Shown: positions 16,531 through 24,418, numbered from the stretch's first letter. The stretch is 64,000 nucleotides of DNA from Nocardioides dongkuii (GCF_014127485.1 NZ_CP059903.1:4028001-4092000), one strand, 5' to 3'. Notes: generated from the letters alone by a model not told the origin. Numbers and translations: made by a program.

Positions 16531-17511
16531 CTAGACCGCGTCCCGTCCGTGCGGGGTCTCCCAGACCGCCGGGTCCGGCCCCTTCGGGACGATGCCGGAG
16601 GGGTTCACGTCGACGTGCACGACGTAGTAGTGCTGCTTGATCTGCTCGAAGTCGATCGTCTCGCCGAACCCGGGCGTCTGGAACAGGTCGCGCGCGTAGC
16701 CCCACAGCGCCGGCATCTCGGTGAGCTTCTGCCGGTTGCACTTGAAGTGGCCGTGGTAGACCGCGTCGAAGCGGGCCAGGGTCGTGAACAGGCGCACGTC
16801 GGCCTCGGTGATCGCCTCGCCCATCAGGTAGCGGCGCGTGGCGAGCCGCTCCTCGAGCCAGTCCATCGCCGCCCACAGCCGGTCGTACGCCGCGTCGTAC
16901 GCCTCCTGGGAGCCGGCGAAGCCGCAGCGGTAGACGCCGTTGTTGACCTCGGTGAAGATCCGCTGCATGACCTCCTCCATCTCCTCGCGGAGCTCGGCGG
17001 GCCACAGGTCCGGGGCGTCCTCGCGGTGGAAGTCGCGCCACTCGAAGAACAGGTCGTGGGTGATCCACGGGAAGTCGTTGGTGACGACCTTGCCGCTCTC
17101 CACCTCCACGATCGCGGGCACCGTGATGCCGCGCGGGTAGTCGGGGTAGCGCGCGAAGTAGGCGTCCTGCAGCCGCTCGATGCCCAGCACCGGGTCCACG
17201 CCGCCCGGGTCGAGGTCGAAGGTCCAGCTGCGCTTGTCGTGGGTCGGCCCGGGCAGGCCGACGGAGATGACGTCCTCGAGGCCGAGGAGCTTGCGCACGA
17301 TGAGCGACCGGTTGGCCCACGGGCAGGCGGGCGCCGCGATCAGCCGGTAGCGGCACGGCTCGACCGGCCACAGCTCACCCTCGACGGGGCCGTGCTCGGG
17401 GCGCCGCGCGTCCCGGGTGATCCGGTCGGGGATGTAGTTCATGTCGCGGTCGAACTCCTGACCCTTCGCGACGTACGACGGGGTCTGGTCCTGCTCGTCC
17501 GGGTCGCTCAT
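16531..17511 (-). CDS. Xi-class glutathione S-transferase-like (hydroquinone reductase family)
   Basis: The 326-residue protein has the thioredoxin-like domain with the Xi-class active site APACPWANR (Cys at about residue 63). It also has the HDKRSWTFD region and the C-terminal helical domain with [15 protein letters not shown]. The family (ECM4/YqjG) reduces glutathionyl-hydroquinones. Actinobacteria generally use mycothiol instead of glutathione, so a mycothiol-linked version of this reaction is likely (inference). TAGGCT at 17518-17523 lies 6 nt upstream of the ATG. It is divergent from the M15 peptidase gene. Confidence 0.88.
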   Translation of the reverse strand: MSDPDEQDQTPSYVAKGQEFDRDMNYIPDRITRDARRPEHGPVEGELWPVEPCRYRLIAAPACPWANRSLIVRKLLGLEDVISVGLPGPTHDKRSWTFDLDPGGVDPVLGIERLQDAYFARYPDYPRGITVPAIVEVESGKVVTNDFPWITHDLFFEWRDFHREDAPDLWPAELREEMEEVMQRIFTEVNNGVYRCGFAGSQEAYDAAYDRLWAAMDWLEERLATRRYLMGEAITEADVRLFTTLARFDAVYHGHFKCNRQKLTEMPALWGYARDLFQTPGFGETIDFEQIKQHYYVVHVDVNPSGIVPKGPDPAVWETPHGRDAV

Positions 17512-17517
17512 CCCCCC

Positions 17518-17523
17518 AGCCTA
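17518..17523 (-). promoter_or_regulatory. Candidate -10 TAGGCT, leaderless promoter of GST-like gene
   Basis: On the reverse strand TAGGCT is followed by GGGGGG and then the ATG at 17511, a 6-nt gap identical to the other leaderless candidates in the window. Confidence 0.5.
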
Positions 17524-17560
17524 GGTGAACCCTCAACGACCGCGCCGGGCTCCGCGGTCG

Positions 17561-17566
17561 TACGGT
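17561..17566 (+). promoter_or_regulatory. Candidate -10 TACGGT, leaderless promoter of M15 peptidase gene
   Basis: TACGGT ends 6 nt before the GTG at 17573 and supports that start over an upstream in-frame ATG at 17525. Confidence 0.45.
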
Positions 17567-17572
17567 CGGGGC

Positions 17573-18457
17573 GTGCGTCGTCCGCTCCTCGCCCTGCTGC
17601 CCGTGCTGCTCGTGGCGCTCGTGCTGCCCGCCTGCAGCACCGAGCCGGCGACCGACCGCACCCCCGCGGCGACCGCCCCGTCCGCCGCCTCCTCGCCCGC
17701 CTCCCCCACTGCGGAGCCCGAGCCGGACCCCGCGCCCGCGCCGGACCCCGGCGCCGTGCCGCCGTCCTGGCTGGGCAGCCGCGCGCTCCCGCTGACCGAG
17801 GACGGGTACGGCGAGGTCCGGCGTACGCCGCGCGCGCTGCGGGACCGGCGGTTCACGCTGGCCGACCGGCTGCCGCCGCTGCCGGGCCGCGGCTTCGCGA
17901 GCCGGGTGCGCGACCCGGCGCCGGCGGGCGTGCTCGCCCGCTCGACGTGGCAGCCGGGCTGCCCGGTGGGCCGTGACGAGCTGGCCTGGGTGCGGGTGGC
18001 GTTCCACGGCTTCGACGGCGCGCGGCACACCGGCGAGCTGCTGGTCGCCTCGGCGGTGGCCGACGACCTGGTCAGCGTCTTCCGCGACCTGTGGCGGGCG
18101 CGGTTCCCGCTGGAGGAGCTGCGGATCACGACCGCGGCCGAGCTGGACCTGGCCCCGACCGGCGACGGCAACAACTCGGGGGCGTTCGTGTGCCGGCCGG
18201 TGACCAGCGGGACCTCGTACTCCGAGCACGCGCTGGGCCTGGCCGTCGACCTCAACCCGTTCCACAACCCGTACCGGCGCGGCGACGTGGTGCTGCCCGA
18301 GCTGGCCTCGGCGTACCTGGACCGCGCGGACGTGCGGCCCGGGATGGTGGTGGCCGGCGGGCCGGTCGTCCGCGCGTTCGAGCGGATCGGCTGGGGCTGG
18401 GGCGGCGCGTGGACCTCGCTCACCGACCCGCAGCACTTCAGCCTCTCGGGAGGATGA
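17573..18457 (+). CDS. M15-family D-Ala-D-Ala carboxypeptidase-like lipoprotein
   Basis: The 294-residue protein has a lipoprotein signal peptide ending in LVLPAC, then a long Ala/Pro/Asp linker. The C-terminal domain carries the M15 zinc site: SEHALGLAVDLNPFHNP supplies a His and an Asp ligand, and DPQHFSL supplies the last His. Such enzymes cut D-Ala or L-Ala/D-Glu bonds of peptidoglycan at the cell surface. The GTG at 17573 begins MRRPLLALLP, a proper lipoprotein N-terminus. The stop overlaps the next start (ATGA), so it is coupled to the glutamate-synthase-like gene. Confidence 0.87.
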   Translation: MRRPLLALLPVLLVALVLPACSTEPATDRTPAATAPSAASSPASPTAEPEPDPAPAPDPGAVPPSWLGSRALPLTEDGYGEVRRTPRALRDRRFTLADRLPPLPGRGFASRVRDPAPAGVLARSTWQPGCPVGRDELAWVRVAFHGFDGARHTGELLVASAVADDLVSVFRDLWRARFPLEELRITTAAELDLAPTGDGNNSGAFVCRPVTSGTSYSEHALGLAVDLNPFHNPYRRGDVVLPELASAYLDRADVRPGMVVAGGPVVRAFERIGWGWGGAWTSLTDPQHFSLSGG

Positions 18458-20109
18458 GCAGCCCGACCACGGCCGGGTACCGGAGCGCCATGAAGAAGCT
18501 CTGGGCCGCCCCCGTCGCGGCGCTCGGCGCGGTCGCCGCGCACGACCTGCTGCAGCGCAAGCACGCCATCCTGCGCAACTTCCCGCTGGTGGGGCACGCG
18601 CGCTTCTGGCTGGAGGCGGTCGGGCCGGAGCTGCGCCAGTACATCGTCGCGAGCAACGACGAGGAGCGGCCGTTCAGCCGCGACCAGCGGCGCTGGGTCT
18701 ACGCCTCGGCGAAGCTCGAGAACAACTACTTCGGGTTCGGCTCCGACAACGACCTCGAGCACAGCAGCGGCAACATGATCGTCCACCACAAGACCTTCGG
18801 CTCCGCCTACCCGACGCACGGCCGGGTGGGGCAGGAGGCGCGGCTGCCCGCGGCCAAGGTCCTCGGCGGCGCGCGCGGACGGCGGCACGCGTTCCGGCCG
18901 GCGTCGGTCGTCAACATCTCCGGGATGAGCTACGGCTCGCTGTCCGGCAACGCGATCGAGGCGATCAACCGCGGCGCGGCGGCGGCCGGCTGCCTGCACA
19001 ACACCGGGGAGGGCGCGGTCTCGCGGTACCACCGCAACGGGGGCGGCGACCTGATCTTCCAGATCGGGACGGCGTACTTCGGCTGCCGCGACGAGGAGGG
19101 CCGCTTCAGCCTCCCGCGGCTCCAGGAGCTGGTGGCGTCCGCGCCGATCCGGGCGATCGAGGTGAAGCTCAGCCAGGGCGCCAAGCCCGGGCTGGGCGGC
19201 GTGCTCCCCGCCCCGAAGGTCTCCCGGGAGATCTCGGAGACCCGCGGGGTGCCGATGGGCGTGGACTGCCTGAGCCCCTCGCGCCACGCGGAGTTCCACG
19301 ACGTCGACTCGATGCTCGACTTCGTGGAGATGATCGCCGAGGAGACCGGCCTGCCGGTCGGCATCAAGTCCGCGGTCGGCGACATGGAGTTCTGGCGCGA
19401 CCTGGCGACGCAGATGGAGTCGCGCGAGCGCGGCGTCGACTTCATCTCGGTCGACGGCGGCGAGGGCGGCACCGGCGCCTCGCCGCTGATCTTCACCGAC
19501 GCCGTGTCGCTGCCGTTCCGGATCGGCTTCTCCCGGGTCTACCGGGAGTTCGCGTCCCGCGGGCTGCACGAGGACGTCGTGTTCATCGGCGCCGGCAAGC
19601 TCGGGCTGCCCGACAACGCCGTCGTCGCGTTCGCGCTGGGCGCCGACATGGTGAGCGTCGCCCGCGAGGCGATGCTGGCCGCCGGCTGCATCCAGGCGCA
19701 GAAGTGCCACACCGGGGAGTGCCCCACCGGCGTCGCCACCCAGAACGCGTGGCTCGAGCACGGCCTGGACCCGGTCCTCAAGGGCGAGCGGGTGGCGAAC
19801 TACCTGCGCACGGTGCGCCGCGACCTGCTCAAGGTGGCCGAGACCTGCGGCGTGGAGCACCCGGCGCTGATCGGCCCCCGCGACCTCGAGGTGCTCGACC
19901 ACCTCACCGACGGGCGGATGCTCGACGAGGTCTACGGCTACGAGCCCGGCTGGGGCCTGCCGTCGGCGGCCGACCGCGCGGCGATCATCGCGATCATGGC
20001 CGAGACCGACGAGGAGGAGACCGCCACCGAGGGTCCGCCCGAGACCGCCGAGCGCGGGCGGGCCAGCACGGAGATGGCGAGCAAGGAGCCGGGCGCCGAC
20101 AGCCTCTGA
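18454..20109 (+). CDS. FMN-binding glutamate synthase family protein
   Basis: The 551-residue protein begins with a hydrophobic N-terminal segment (WAAPVAALGAVAAHDLLQ). It continues as the glutamate-synthase central/FMN domain: NTGEGAVSRYHRNGGGD, VKLSQGAKPGLGG, GIKSAVGDMEFW, and ISVDGGEGGTGASP for FMN phosphate binding. The Cys-rich CHTGECPTGVATQ takes the place of the 3Fe-4S cluster region. Amidotransferase and GXGXG domains of full GltB are absent. These stand-alone proteins are widespread and their substrate is not known. It starts within the stop codon of the M15 lipoprotein gene. Confidence 0.88.
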   Translation: MSSPTTAGYRSAMKKLWAAPVAALGAVAAHDLLQRKHAILRNFPLVGHARFWLEAVGPELRQYIVASNDEERPFSRDQRRWVYASAKLENNYFGFGSDNDLEHSSGNMIVHHKTFGSAYPTHGRVGQEARLPAAKVLGGARGRRHAFRPASVVNISGMSYGSLSGNAIEAINRGAAAAGCLHNTGEGAVSRYHRNGGGDLIFQIGTAYFGCRDEEGRFSLPRLQELVASAPIRAIEVKLSQGAKPGLGGVLPAPKVSREISETRGVPMGVDCLSPSRHAEFHDVDSMLDFVEMIAEETGLPVGIKSAVGDMEFWRDLATQMESRERGVDFISVDGGEGGTGASPLIFTDAVSLPFRIGFSRVYREFASRGLHEDVVFIGAGKLGLPDNAVVAFALGADMVSVAREAMLAAGCIQAQKCHTGECPTGVATQNAWLEHGLDPVLKGERVANYLRTVRRDLLKVAETCGVEHPALIGPRDLEVLDHLTDGRMLDEVYGYEPGWGLPSAADRAAIIAIMAETDEEETATEGPPETAERGRASTEMASKEPGADSL

Positions 20110-20122
20110 CCACGGGCGCGGC

Positions 20123-21193
20123 TCAGCGCGGGAAGTCCGCCGCCAGCTGGAGCAGCCGGTCGTTGGCCTCGGTCTCCCCGATGGAGACGCGGGCACCCTC
20201 CCCGGCGAAGGGCCGGACGACGATGCCGAGCTCGTCGGCAGCGAGCGCGAAGTCGGTGGTGCGGTCGCCGAGCGCGAACCAGACGAAGTTGCCCTGCGCG
20301 TCCGGCACGTCCCAGCCGGCCGCGCGCAGCCCGTCGACGACCCGCGTGCGCTCGGCGACCAGGGCGTCGACCCGCTCCATCAGCTCGGCGTGGCGCTCGA
20401 GCGAGGCGACCGCCGCGATCTGGGCGATCGTCGAGACCCCGAACGGCAGCGACACCGCGCGCAGGGCGCCCGCGATCGGCGTCGGCGCCACGGCGTACCC
20501 CACCCGGAAGCCGGCGAGGCCGTAGGCCTTGGAGAAGGTGCGGGTGAGGACGACGTTCTCGTGGCGGCGGTACGTCGCGACCCCGTCGACCGGGTCGTCC
20601 ATCCGGACGAACTCGACGTACGCCTCGTCCACGACGACCACCACGTGCGGGGGCACCCGGGCGAGGAAGGCGTCCAGCTCGGCCTGGGTGACCGCCGGGC
20701 CGGTGGGGTTGTTGGGCGTGCAGACCAGCACGATCCGGGTGCGGTCGGTGATCGCGTCGACCATCGCGTCGAGGTCGTGGCGGGCGTCGGGCCGCAGCGG
20801 CACGCGCACGGCGGTCGCGCCGGCGGCGGTGATCGCGATCGGGTAGGCCTCGAAGGAGCGCCACGCGAGGACGACCTCGTCGCCGGGCTCGCAGAACGCC
20901 TGCACCAGCTGGTAGATCAGGCCCACCGACCCCGTCGCCACCGACAGGTCCTCCGCCGGTACGTCCAGGGTGTCGGCGAGCGCGGCGTACAGCGCACCGG
21001 AACCCATGTCGGGGTAGCGGTTCATCTGGCCGACGGCCGCCTGCACGGCCTCGACGACGCCGGGGAGCGGCGGGTACGGGTTCTCGTTCGAGGAGAGCTT
21101 GTACGACGTCATCCCGGGGCGGACCGTCGGCGGCTTCCCCGCGACGTACGGCGGGATGTCGGCGATGTTCGGGCGGGGCTGCGGGGACGGCAT
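20123..21193 (-). CDS. hisC: HisC-type aminotransferase (histidinol-phosphate/aromatic)
   Basis: A 356-residue fold-type I PLP enzyme. LSSNENPYPPLPGV and NRYPDMGSGALYAAL mark the N-terminus, TPNNPTGP the cofactor region, VVDEAYVEF the PLP-contacting Asp/Tyr, and TFSKAYGLAGFRVGYA the Schiff-base Lys. A stand-alone HisC paralogue outside a his operon is often the aromatic aminotransferase (Pat) in actinobacteria, so both names are possible. TAGCCT at 21201-21206 (reverse) lies 7 nt upstream of the ATG. The preceding VanZ-like gene is read in the same direction, 5 bp away. Confidence 0.88.
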   Translation of the reverse strand: MPSPQPRPNIADIPPYVAGKPPTVRPGMTSYKLSSNENPYPPLPGVVEAVQAAVGQMNRYPDMGSGALYAALADTLDVPAEDLSVATGSVGLIYQLVQAFCEPGDEVVLAWRSFEAYPIAITAAGATAVRVPLRPDARHDLDAMVDAITDRTRIVLVCTPNNPTGPAVTQAELDAFLARVPPHVVVVVDEAYVEFVRMDDPVDGVATYRRHENVVLTRTFSKAYGLAGFRVGYAVAPTPIAGALRAVSLPFGVSTIAQIAAVASLERHAELMERVDALVAERTRVVDGLRAAGWDVPDAQGNFVWFALGDRTTDFALAADELGIVVRPFAGEGARVSIGETEANDRLLQLAADFPR

Positions 21194-21198
21194 GCGCG

Positions 21199-21756
21199 TC
21201 AGGCTATGCGAGCCCGCCAGGGCCGCAGAACCAGCGCCAGCACCCCGCCGAGCAGCACGCCCAGCACCGCGCCGGTGACGTTGTCGACGACGTCGGTGAC
21301 GTCACACGCGCGGTCGATCCGGGCCAGCTCGAGCTGGGTCCGCTCGATGGCGGCGGAGTACGCCACGAGCAGCGCCAGCCCGATCGGCACCAAGATCACC
21401 GCGGCCGCACGCCACCGCGACGCGAGCAGCACGAGCAGCGCGCCCGACGGCACGAACGCGACCGTGTTGAGCAGCCGCTGGCCACCCGAGAAGATCCAGA
21501 AACCGTCCGGCGCGGGCCCGCCGATGTCCCAGGAGCAGGTGTCCATCCGGCTCTCGGCGCTGACGACGCCCGGGTTGGCCTCCGCGGGGATGAGGGTCAG
21601 GCAGGCGATCACCGCGAGCGACCAGAGCAGGCCCGCCAGCGACCACGCCGTGATCCACCCGACGCGCGGGCCGAGCAGGCCGCCGAGCACGAGGCAGACC
21701 AGCCCGGACAGCACGGCGCCGACGAGCATGACCTCGATGCCACCGACCGGAAACAT
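21199..21756 (-). CDS. VanZ-like membrane protein
   Basis: A 185-residue protein with about five hydrophobic helices. The VanZ pattern is visible in the second half: NTVAFVPSGALLVLL, then a helix ending IERTQLEL, and DVTDVVDNVTGAVLG. VanZ proteins relate to glycopeptide (teicoplanin) resistance in enterococci, but most family members have no known role. TACGGT at 21764-21769 (reverse) sits 7 nt before the ATG at 21756. A longer in-frame reading to 21861 runs into repeat DNA and was not used. Confidence 0.75.
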   Translation of the reverse strand: MFPVGGIEVMLVGAVLSGLVCLVLGGLLGPRVGWITAWSLAGLLWSLAVIACLTLIPAEANPGVVSAESRMDTCSWDIGGPAPDGFWIFSGGQRLLNTVAFVPSGALLVLLASRWRAAAVILVPIGLALLVAYSAAIERTQLELARIDRACDVTDVVDNVTGAVLGVLLGGVLALVLRPWRARIA

Positions 21757-21797
21757 GGGGGTGACCGTACCGAGGCCACGGGCGTGCCGAGGTCGCC

Positions 21798-21911
21798 CCG
21801 GTGGTCGAGCAGCGAGGAGCGCCAGCGACGAGCGATGTCGAGACCCCCGCAGCACCCCCACGACCTTGATCGAGACCCTGCCTCACCTCACCGGGTTTCG
21901 ACAACGCTCAG
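21798..21911. repeat. Long dispersed repeat, copy 1 (114 bp, right arm missing)
   Basis: The unit begins CCGGTGGTCGAGCAGCGAGG and ends with GGTTTCGACAACGCTCAG. It is nearly identical to the 114 bp at 21915-22028 and to 22133-22247. The final right arm seen in the other copies is absent because copy 2 begins 3 bp later. The 529-bp gap 21757-22285 holds only these repeats and no gene. Confidence 0.85.
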
Positions 21912-21914
21912 CTA

Positions 21915-22057
21915 CCGGTGGTCGAGCAGCGAGGAGCGCCAGCGACGAGCGATGTCGAGACCCCCGCAGCACCCCCGCGACCTTGATCGAGACCCTGCCT
22001 TACCTCACCGGGTTTCGACAACGCTCAGGCGCAGAGCGCCTTCGCTGCTCAACCACC
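21915..22057. repeat. Long dispersed repeat, copy 2 with both inverted arms
   Basis: The left arm GGTGGTCGAGCAGCGAGGAG and the right arm ending CGCTGCTCAACCACC are imperfect inverted complements over about 45 bp each. The whole unit could therefore fold into one long hairpin. An intervening 50-60 bp is shared with copies 1 and 3. Confidence 0.85.
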
Positions 22058-22085
22058 GCGGGGCTCAACCACCGGCAGCGCGCGG

Positions 22086-22105
22086 ACACAAGCGCCGACT
22101 CGGCG
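22086..22105. repeat. Dispersed repeat ACACAAG + CGCCGACTCGGCG, copy 2
   Basis: ACACAAGCGCCGACTCGGCG lies between copies 2 and 3 of the long repeat. The 13-bp CGCCGACTCGGCG part (22093-22105) is a perfect palindrome around a central C. The copy at 59581-59599 differs only in flanks. Confidence 0.65.
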
Positions 22106-22132
22106 ATCCTGACGCTCGTCGCTGCTCAGGCA

Positions 22133-22276
22133 CCGGTGGTCGAGCAGCGAGGAGCGCCAGCGACGAGCGATGTCGAGACCCCCGCAGCATCCCCGCCCAC
22201 GTCGATCGAGGCCCTGCCTCACCTCACCGGGTTTCGACAACGCTCAGGCGCAGAGCGCCTTCGCTGCTCAACCACC
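22133..22276. repeat. Long dispersed repeat, copy 3 with both inverted arms
   Basis: It has the same left arm, core and right arm as copy 2, with a few changes in the core (GTCGATCGAGGCC for CTTGATCGAGACC). It ends 10 bp before the stop codon of the convergent-side DDAH gene, so its hairpin may serve as the transcription end of that gene. Confidence 0.85.
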
Positions 22277-22285
22277 GGCGGGGCG

Positions 22286-23200
22286 TCAGGCCTCGGGCGG
22301 GATGACGACCTCGCCGCCGGGGACGGCGGGCAGGTCGCGGCCGACGGTGATGTCGATGGGGTTGGTGAGGCAGCGGATCGAGCCGCCGCCCTTGTGGAAC
22401 TCCGAGACGTCGACGATGACGACGTCGAAGCCCCACTCCTCGAGCTTCGTGCGCACCCGCGGCGGGCAGGCGGGCATCACGACGGTGCTGCCGACGACGA
22501 CGGAGTTGGCGGCGAACGTGGTCAGCGCCTCCTCCTCGGTCAGCACCAGCGGCTCGGGCACCAGCTCCAGCAGCGCGGCGGCCGAGGGCGCGTCGAGCGC
22601 GGCCGGGCAGACCAGCGCCCGGCGCTCGTCGAGCGGGCAGAACGCCAGGTCGAGGTGGTACATGCCGGGGTGGGTGATCCGCAGCCCGCGGACCCGGACG
22701 CCGAGGTCGGCGGCGAGGTGCTTGAGCGCGAGCTCCTCGGTGCGGGGGCCGTAGCCGACGACGAGGGCGTCGCCGAACGCGAACGCGTCGCCCGCCTCGA
22801 GGTGGGCGCCGACGCCGTCGCTCCCGACGTACGACGGGGCGTGGCCGAGGCCGGCGAAGAACGGTCCGGCGCTCACGGTCTCCATCCGGCGCTCGGCGTA
22901 CCGCATGTGCGACATCACCGCCTGCCGGGTGCCGTCGGCGCGGACCAGGCCGAGGCCGAGGTTCATCGCGTAGACCATGTCCGGCGCGTCGGGGCGTTGC
23001 GCGAGGACGTCGACGCTGGCACCGAGGCCCTCCAGGGTGCGCACCATCGTCTGCCACTGGCTCATCGCCAGCACGGGGTCGGGCTGCACGGCGGGATCCA
23101 TGAACGGGTTGATGACGTAGTCGACCCGGAAGTGGGTGGGCTCGACGGCGACGTACCGCTGACCCCAGCCCAGACCACGCGTCCTCTGCAGCACCGACAT
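22286..23200 (-). CDS. Dimethylarginine dimethylaminohydrolase/amidinotransferase family protein
   Basis: The 304-residue guanidine-modifying enzyme starts at ATG 23200, 6-7 nt after GGGAGG. The family landmarks are NPFMDP near the start, GMYHLDLAFCP (catalytic His and Asp, about residue 182), and GGGSIRCLTNP with the nucleophile Cys277 near the C-terminus. It probably hydrolyses a methylated arginine, arginine, or a related guanidino compound. It resembles the ornithine-forming DDAH/arginine-hydrolase branch. It is divergent from the GntR regulator and shares a 126-bp region with two palindromic sites. It is likely the regulator's target. Confidence 0.85.
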   Translation of the reverse strand: MSVLQRTRGLGWGQRYVAVEPTHFRVDYVINPFMDPAVQPDPVLAMSQWQTMVRTLEGLGASVDVLAQRPDAPDMVYAMNLGLGLVRADGTRQAVMSHMRYAERRMETVSAGPFFAGLGHAPSYVGSDGVGAHLEAGDAFAFGDALVVGYGPRTEELALKHLAADLGVRVRGLRITHPGMYHLDLAFCPLDERRALVCPAALDAPSAAALLELVPEPLVLTEEEALTTFAANSVVVGSTVVMPACPPRVRTKLEEWGFDVVIVDVSEFHKGGGSIRCLTNPIDITVGRDLPAVPGGEVVIPPEA

Positions 23201-23227
23201 CGACGACCTCCCAGGACCGCGGCCAGC

Positions 23228-23247
23228 ATTGTCAGACAATCTGACAA
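23228..23247. promoter_or_regulatory. Palindromic operator, GntR/FadR type
   Basis: TTGTCAGACAATCTGACAA (23229-23247) is an inverted repeat with 8-bp arms TTGTCAGA/TCTGACAA. Nested in it is the 13-bp palindrome ATTGTCAGACAAT (23228-23240). It lies between the divergent DDAH-like and GntR genes and fits the TTGT-n-ACAA style of FCD-type GntR operators. Confidence 0.65.
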
Positions 23248-23286
23248 CGCGGTCAGTGTGGGGCCAAAACCGGTCGCCGCGCAACC

Positions 23287-23296
23287 TGTCCGGACA
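23287..23296. promoter_or_regulatory. Second palindrome TGTCCGGACA near GntR promoter
   Basis: TGTCCGGACA is a perfect 10-bp palindrome sharing the TGTC/GACA half-sites with the 23228 operator. It lies about 30 bp before the GntR start, where a repressor would block transcription. Confidence 0.45.
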
Positions 23297-23326
23297 ACCT
23301 GGCCCCTTTCCCCCCACAATGAGGTC

Positions 23327-24007
23327 ATGTCCGCGCCGTTCGGCACGCTGCACCTCGAGCTCTCGTCCACCGTGGACCGAGTCGCTCAGGAGCTCCGGCG
23401 CGCCATCTTCGACGGGGAGCTGGAGTCCGGCACACCGTTGCGCGAGATGGCGCTCGCCGCCTCCCTGGGCGTCAGCCGGCCCACCGTGCGCGAGGCGCTC
23501 ACCCTGCTCGTCGCCGAGGGGCTGGCCACCCGCGAGCCGAACCGCGGGGTGCACGTCGCCACGCCCGAGACCGCCTCGGTGCGCGACGTCTGCGCCGCGC
23601 GCTGGGTGCTCGAGGGCGCCGGGGTACGCCGGTGGCTCGAGGCCGACGAGGAGCAGCGGGAGCAGGTGCGCGCGACGCTGGACGCCTACACCTCGGCGGT
23701 GCACCGCGGCGACGCGACGTACCAGGAGCTCAACGAGCGGCACCTCACCTTCCATGTCTCCCTGGTGGGGCTGACCGGGTCGCCGCGCCTGGTGGCGATG
23801 GCCGACAACCTGGTCGTCGAGCTCAAGCTCGCGCTCGCCCAGGTCGAGCGGATCCGCCGCAACGCCCACGACGAGGCCGACAACCACACCGCGCTCGTCG
23901 CCCTCCTCGAGCAGGGCGACATCCCCGGCGCCTCGGAGTTCCTCCGCCAGCACCTCATCGACGCCGAGGAGGACATCATCGATGCGCTGGGGCTCACCGA
24001 CGCCTGA
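23327..24007 (+). CDS. GntR family (FCD domain) transcriptional regulator
   Basis: A 226-residue protein with the GntR winged helix (AIFDGELESGTPLREMALA, then LGVSRPTVREALTLL) and the all-helical FCD effector domain. The FCD domain has metal-ligand residues in LNERHLTFHVSLV and ADNHTALVALL. CACAAT at 23315-23320 lies 6 nt before the ATG and could be the -10 of a leaderless mRNA. FCD regulators usually sense small carboxylates or amino acids. The divergent enzyme suggests a guanidino or amino-acid signal (inference). Confidence 0.9.
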   Translation: MSAPFGTLHLELSSTVDRVAQELRRAIFDGELESGTPLREMALAASLGVSRPTVREALTLLVAEGLATREPNRGVHVATPETASVRDVCAARWVLEGAGVRRWLEADEEQREQVRATLDAYTSAVHRGDATYQELNERHLTFHVSLVGLTGSPRLVAMADNLVVELKLALAQVERIRRNAHDEADNHTALVALLEQGDIPGASEFLRQHLIDAEEDIIDALGLTDA

Positions 24008-24019
24008 CAGGATCGGCCC

Positions 24020-24418
24020 GTGCGCTTCGTCTCCTGGCTCCTCACCAACACCGTCGCCCTGGCCGTCGCCGCCTGGCTGATCGACGGGATCCGGTTCACC
24101 GGCCCGTCCTCCGGCCGCGCCGAGCTGGAGGAGAAGATCGTCCCGCTGCTGCTGGTGGCGCTGATCCTCGGCATCGTCACCTCGTTCGTGAAGCCGGTGC
24201 TGAAGGTGCTCTCCATCCCCTTCATCGTGCTCACGCTCGGGCTCTTCCTGCTGGTCATCAATGCCGCGATGCTGGGCCTGACCAGCTGGGTCGCCGAGCA
24301 GCTGGACATCGGCTTCCGGGTGACCGGCTTCTGGTCCGCGGTCGGCGGCGCGATCGTGATCACCCTGGTCACCTGGGTCGTCGACGGGGTCATCGACGAC
24401 GACGGGCCCCGCCGGTGA
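24020..24418 (+). CDS. Phage holin family 4-TM membrane protein (superfamily IV)
   Basis: The 132-residue protein starts at GTG 24020. Four hydrophobic helices are visible: WLLTNTVALAVAAWLIDG, VPLLLVALILGIVTSF, LGLFLLVINAAMLGLT and SAVGGAIVITLVTWV. The conserved FVKPVLKVLSIPFIVLTLG between helices 2 and 3 marks the chromosomal mycobacterial-type 4-TMS holin family. These occur outside prophages and their role is not proven. CAGGAT at 24008-24013 is 6 nt before the start. Its stop overlaps the phosphatase start (GTGA). Confidence 0.85.
   Translation: MRFVSWLLTNTVALAVAAWLIDGIRFTGPSSGRAELEEKIVPLLLVALILGIVTSFVKPVLKVLSIPFIVLTLGLFLLVINAAMLGLTSWVAEQLDIGFRVTGFWSAVGGAIVITLVTWVVDGVIDDDGPRR

Noticed and set aside
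21798..22276. Repeats as a possible CRISPR array
   Set aside because: Units are over 110 bp, have imperfect inverted arms, lack regular unique spacers and there are no cas genes.
21784..22305. A short open frame running through the repeats
   Set aside because: It is made only of repeat DNA and repeats the same peptide (a Trp-Ser-Ser-Ser-Glu-Glu-Arg motif) without any start signal or homology.
20390..24007. A continuous open frame of about 1200 codons through the repeat gap and opposite the DDAH gene
   Set aside because: It lies antisense to known genes and through non-coding repeats, has extreme Arg/Gly/Ala composition, and only its last 226 codons (the GntR gene) show family likeness. High GC content gives long antisense frames by chance.
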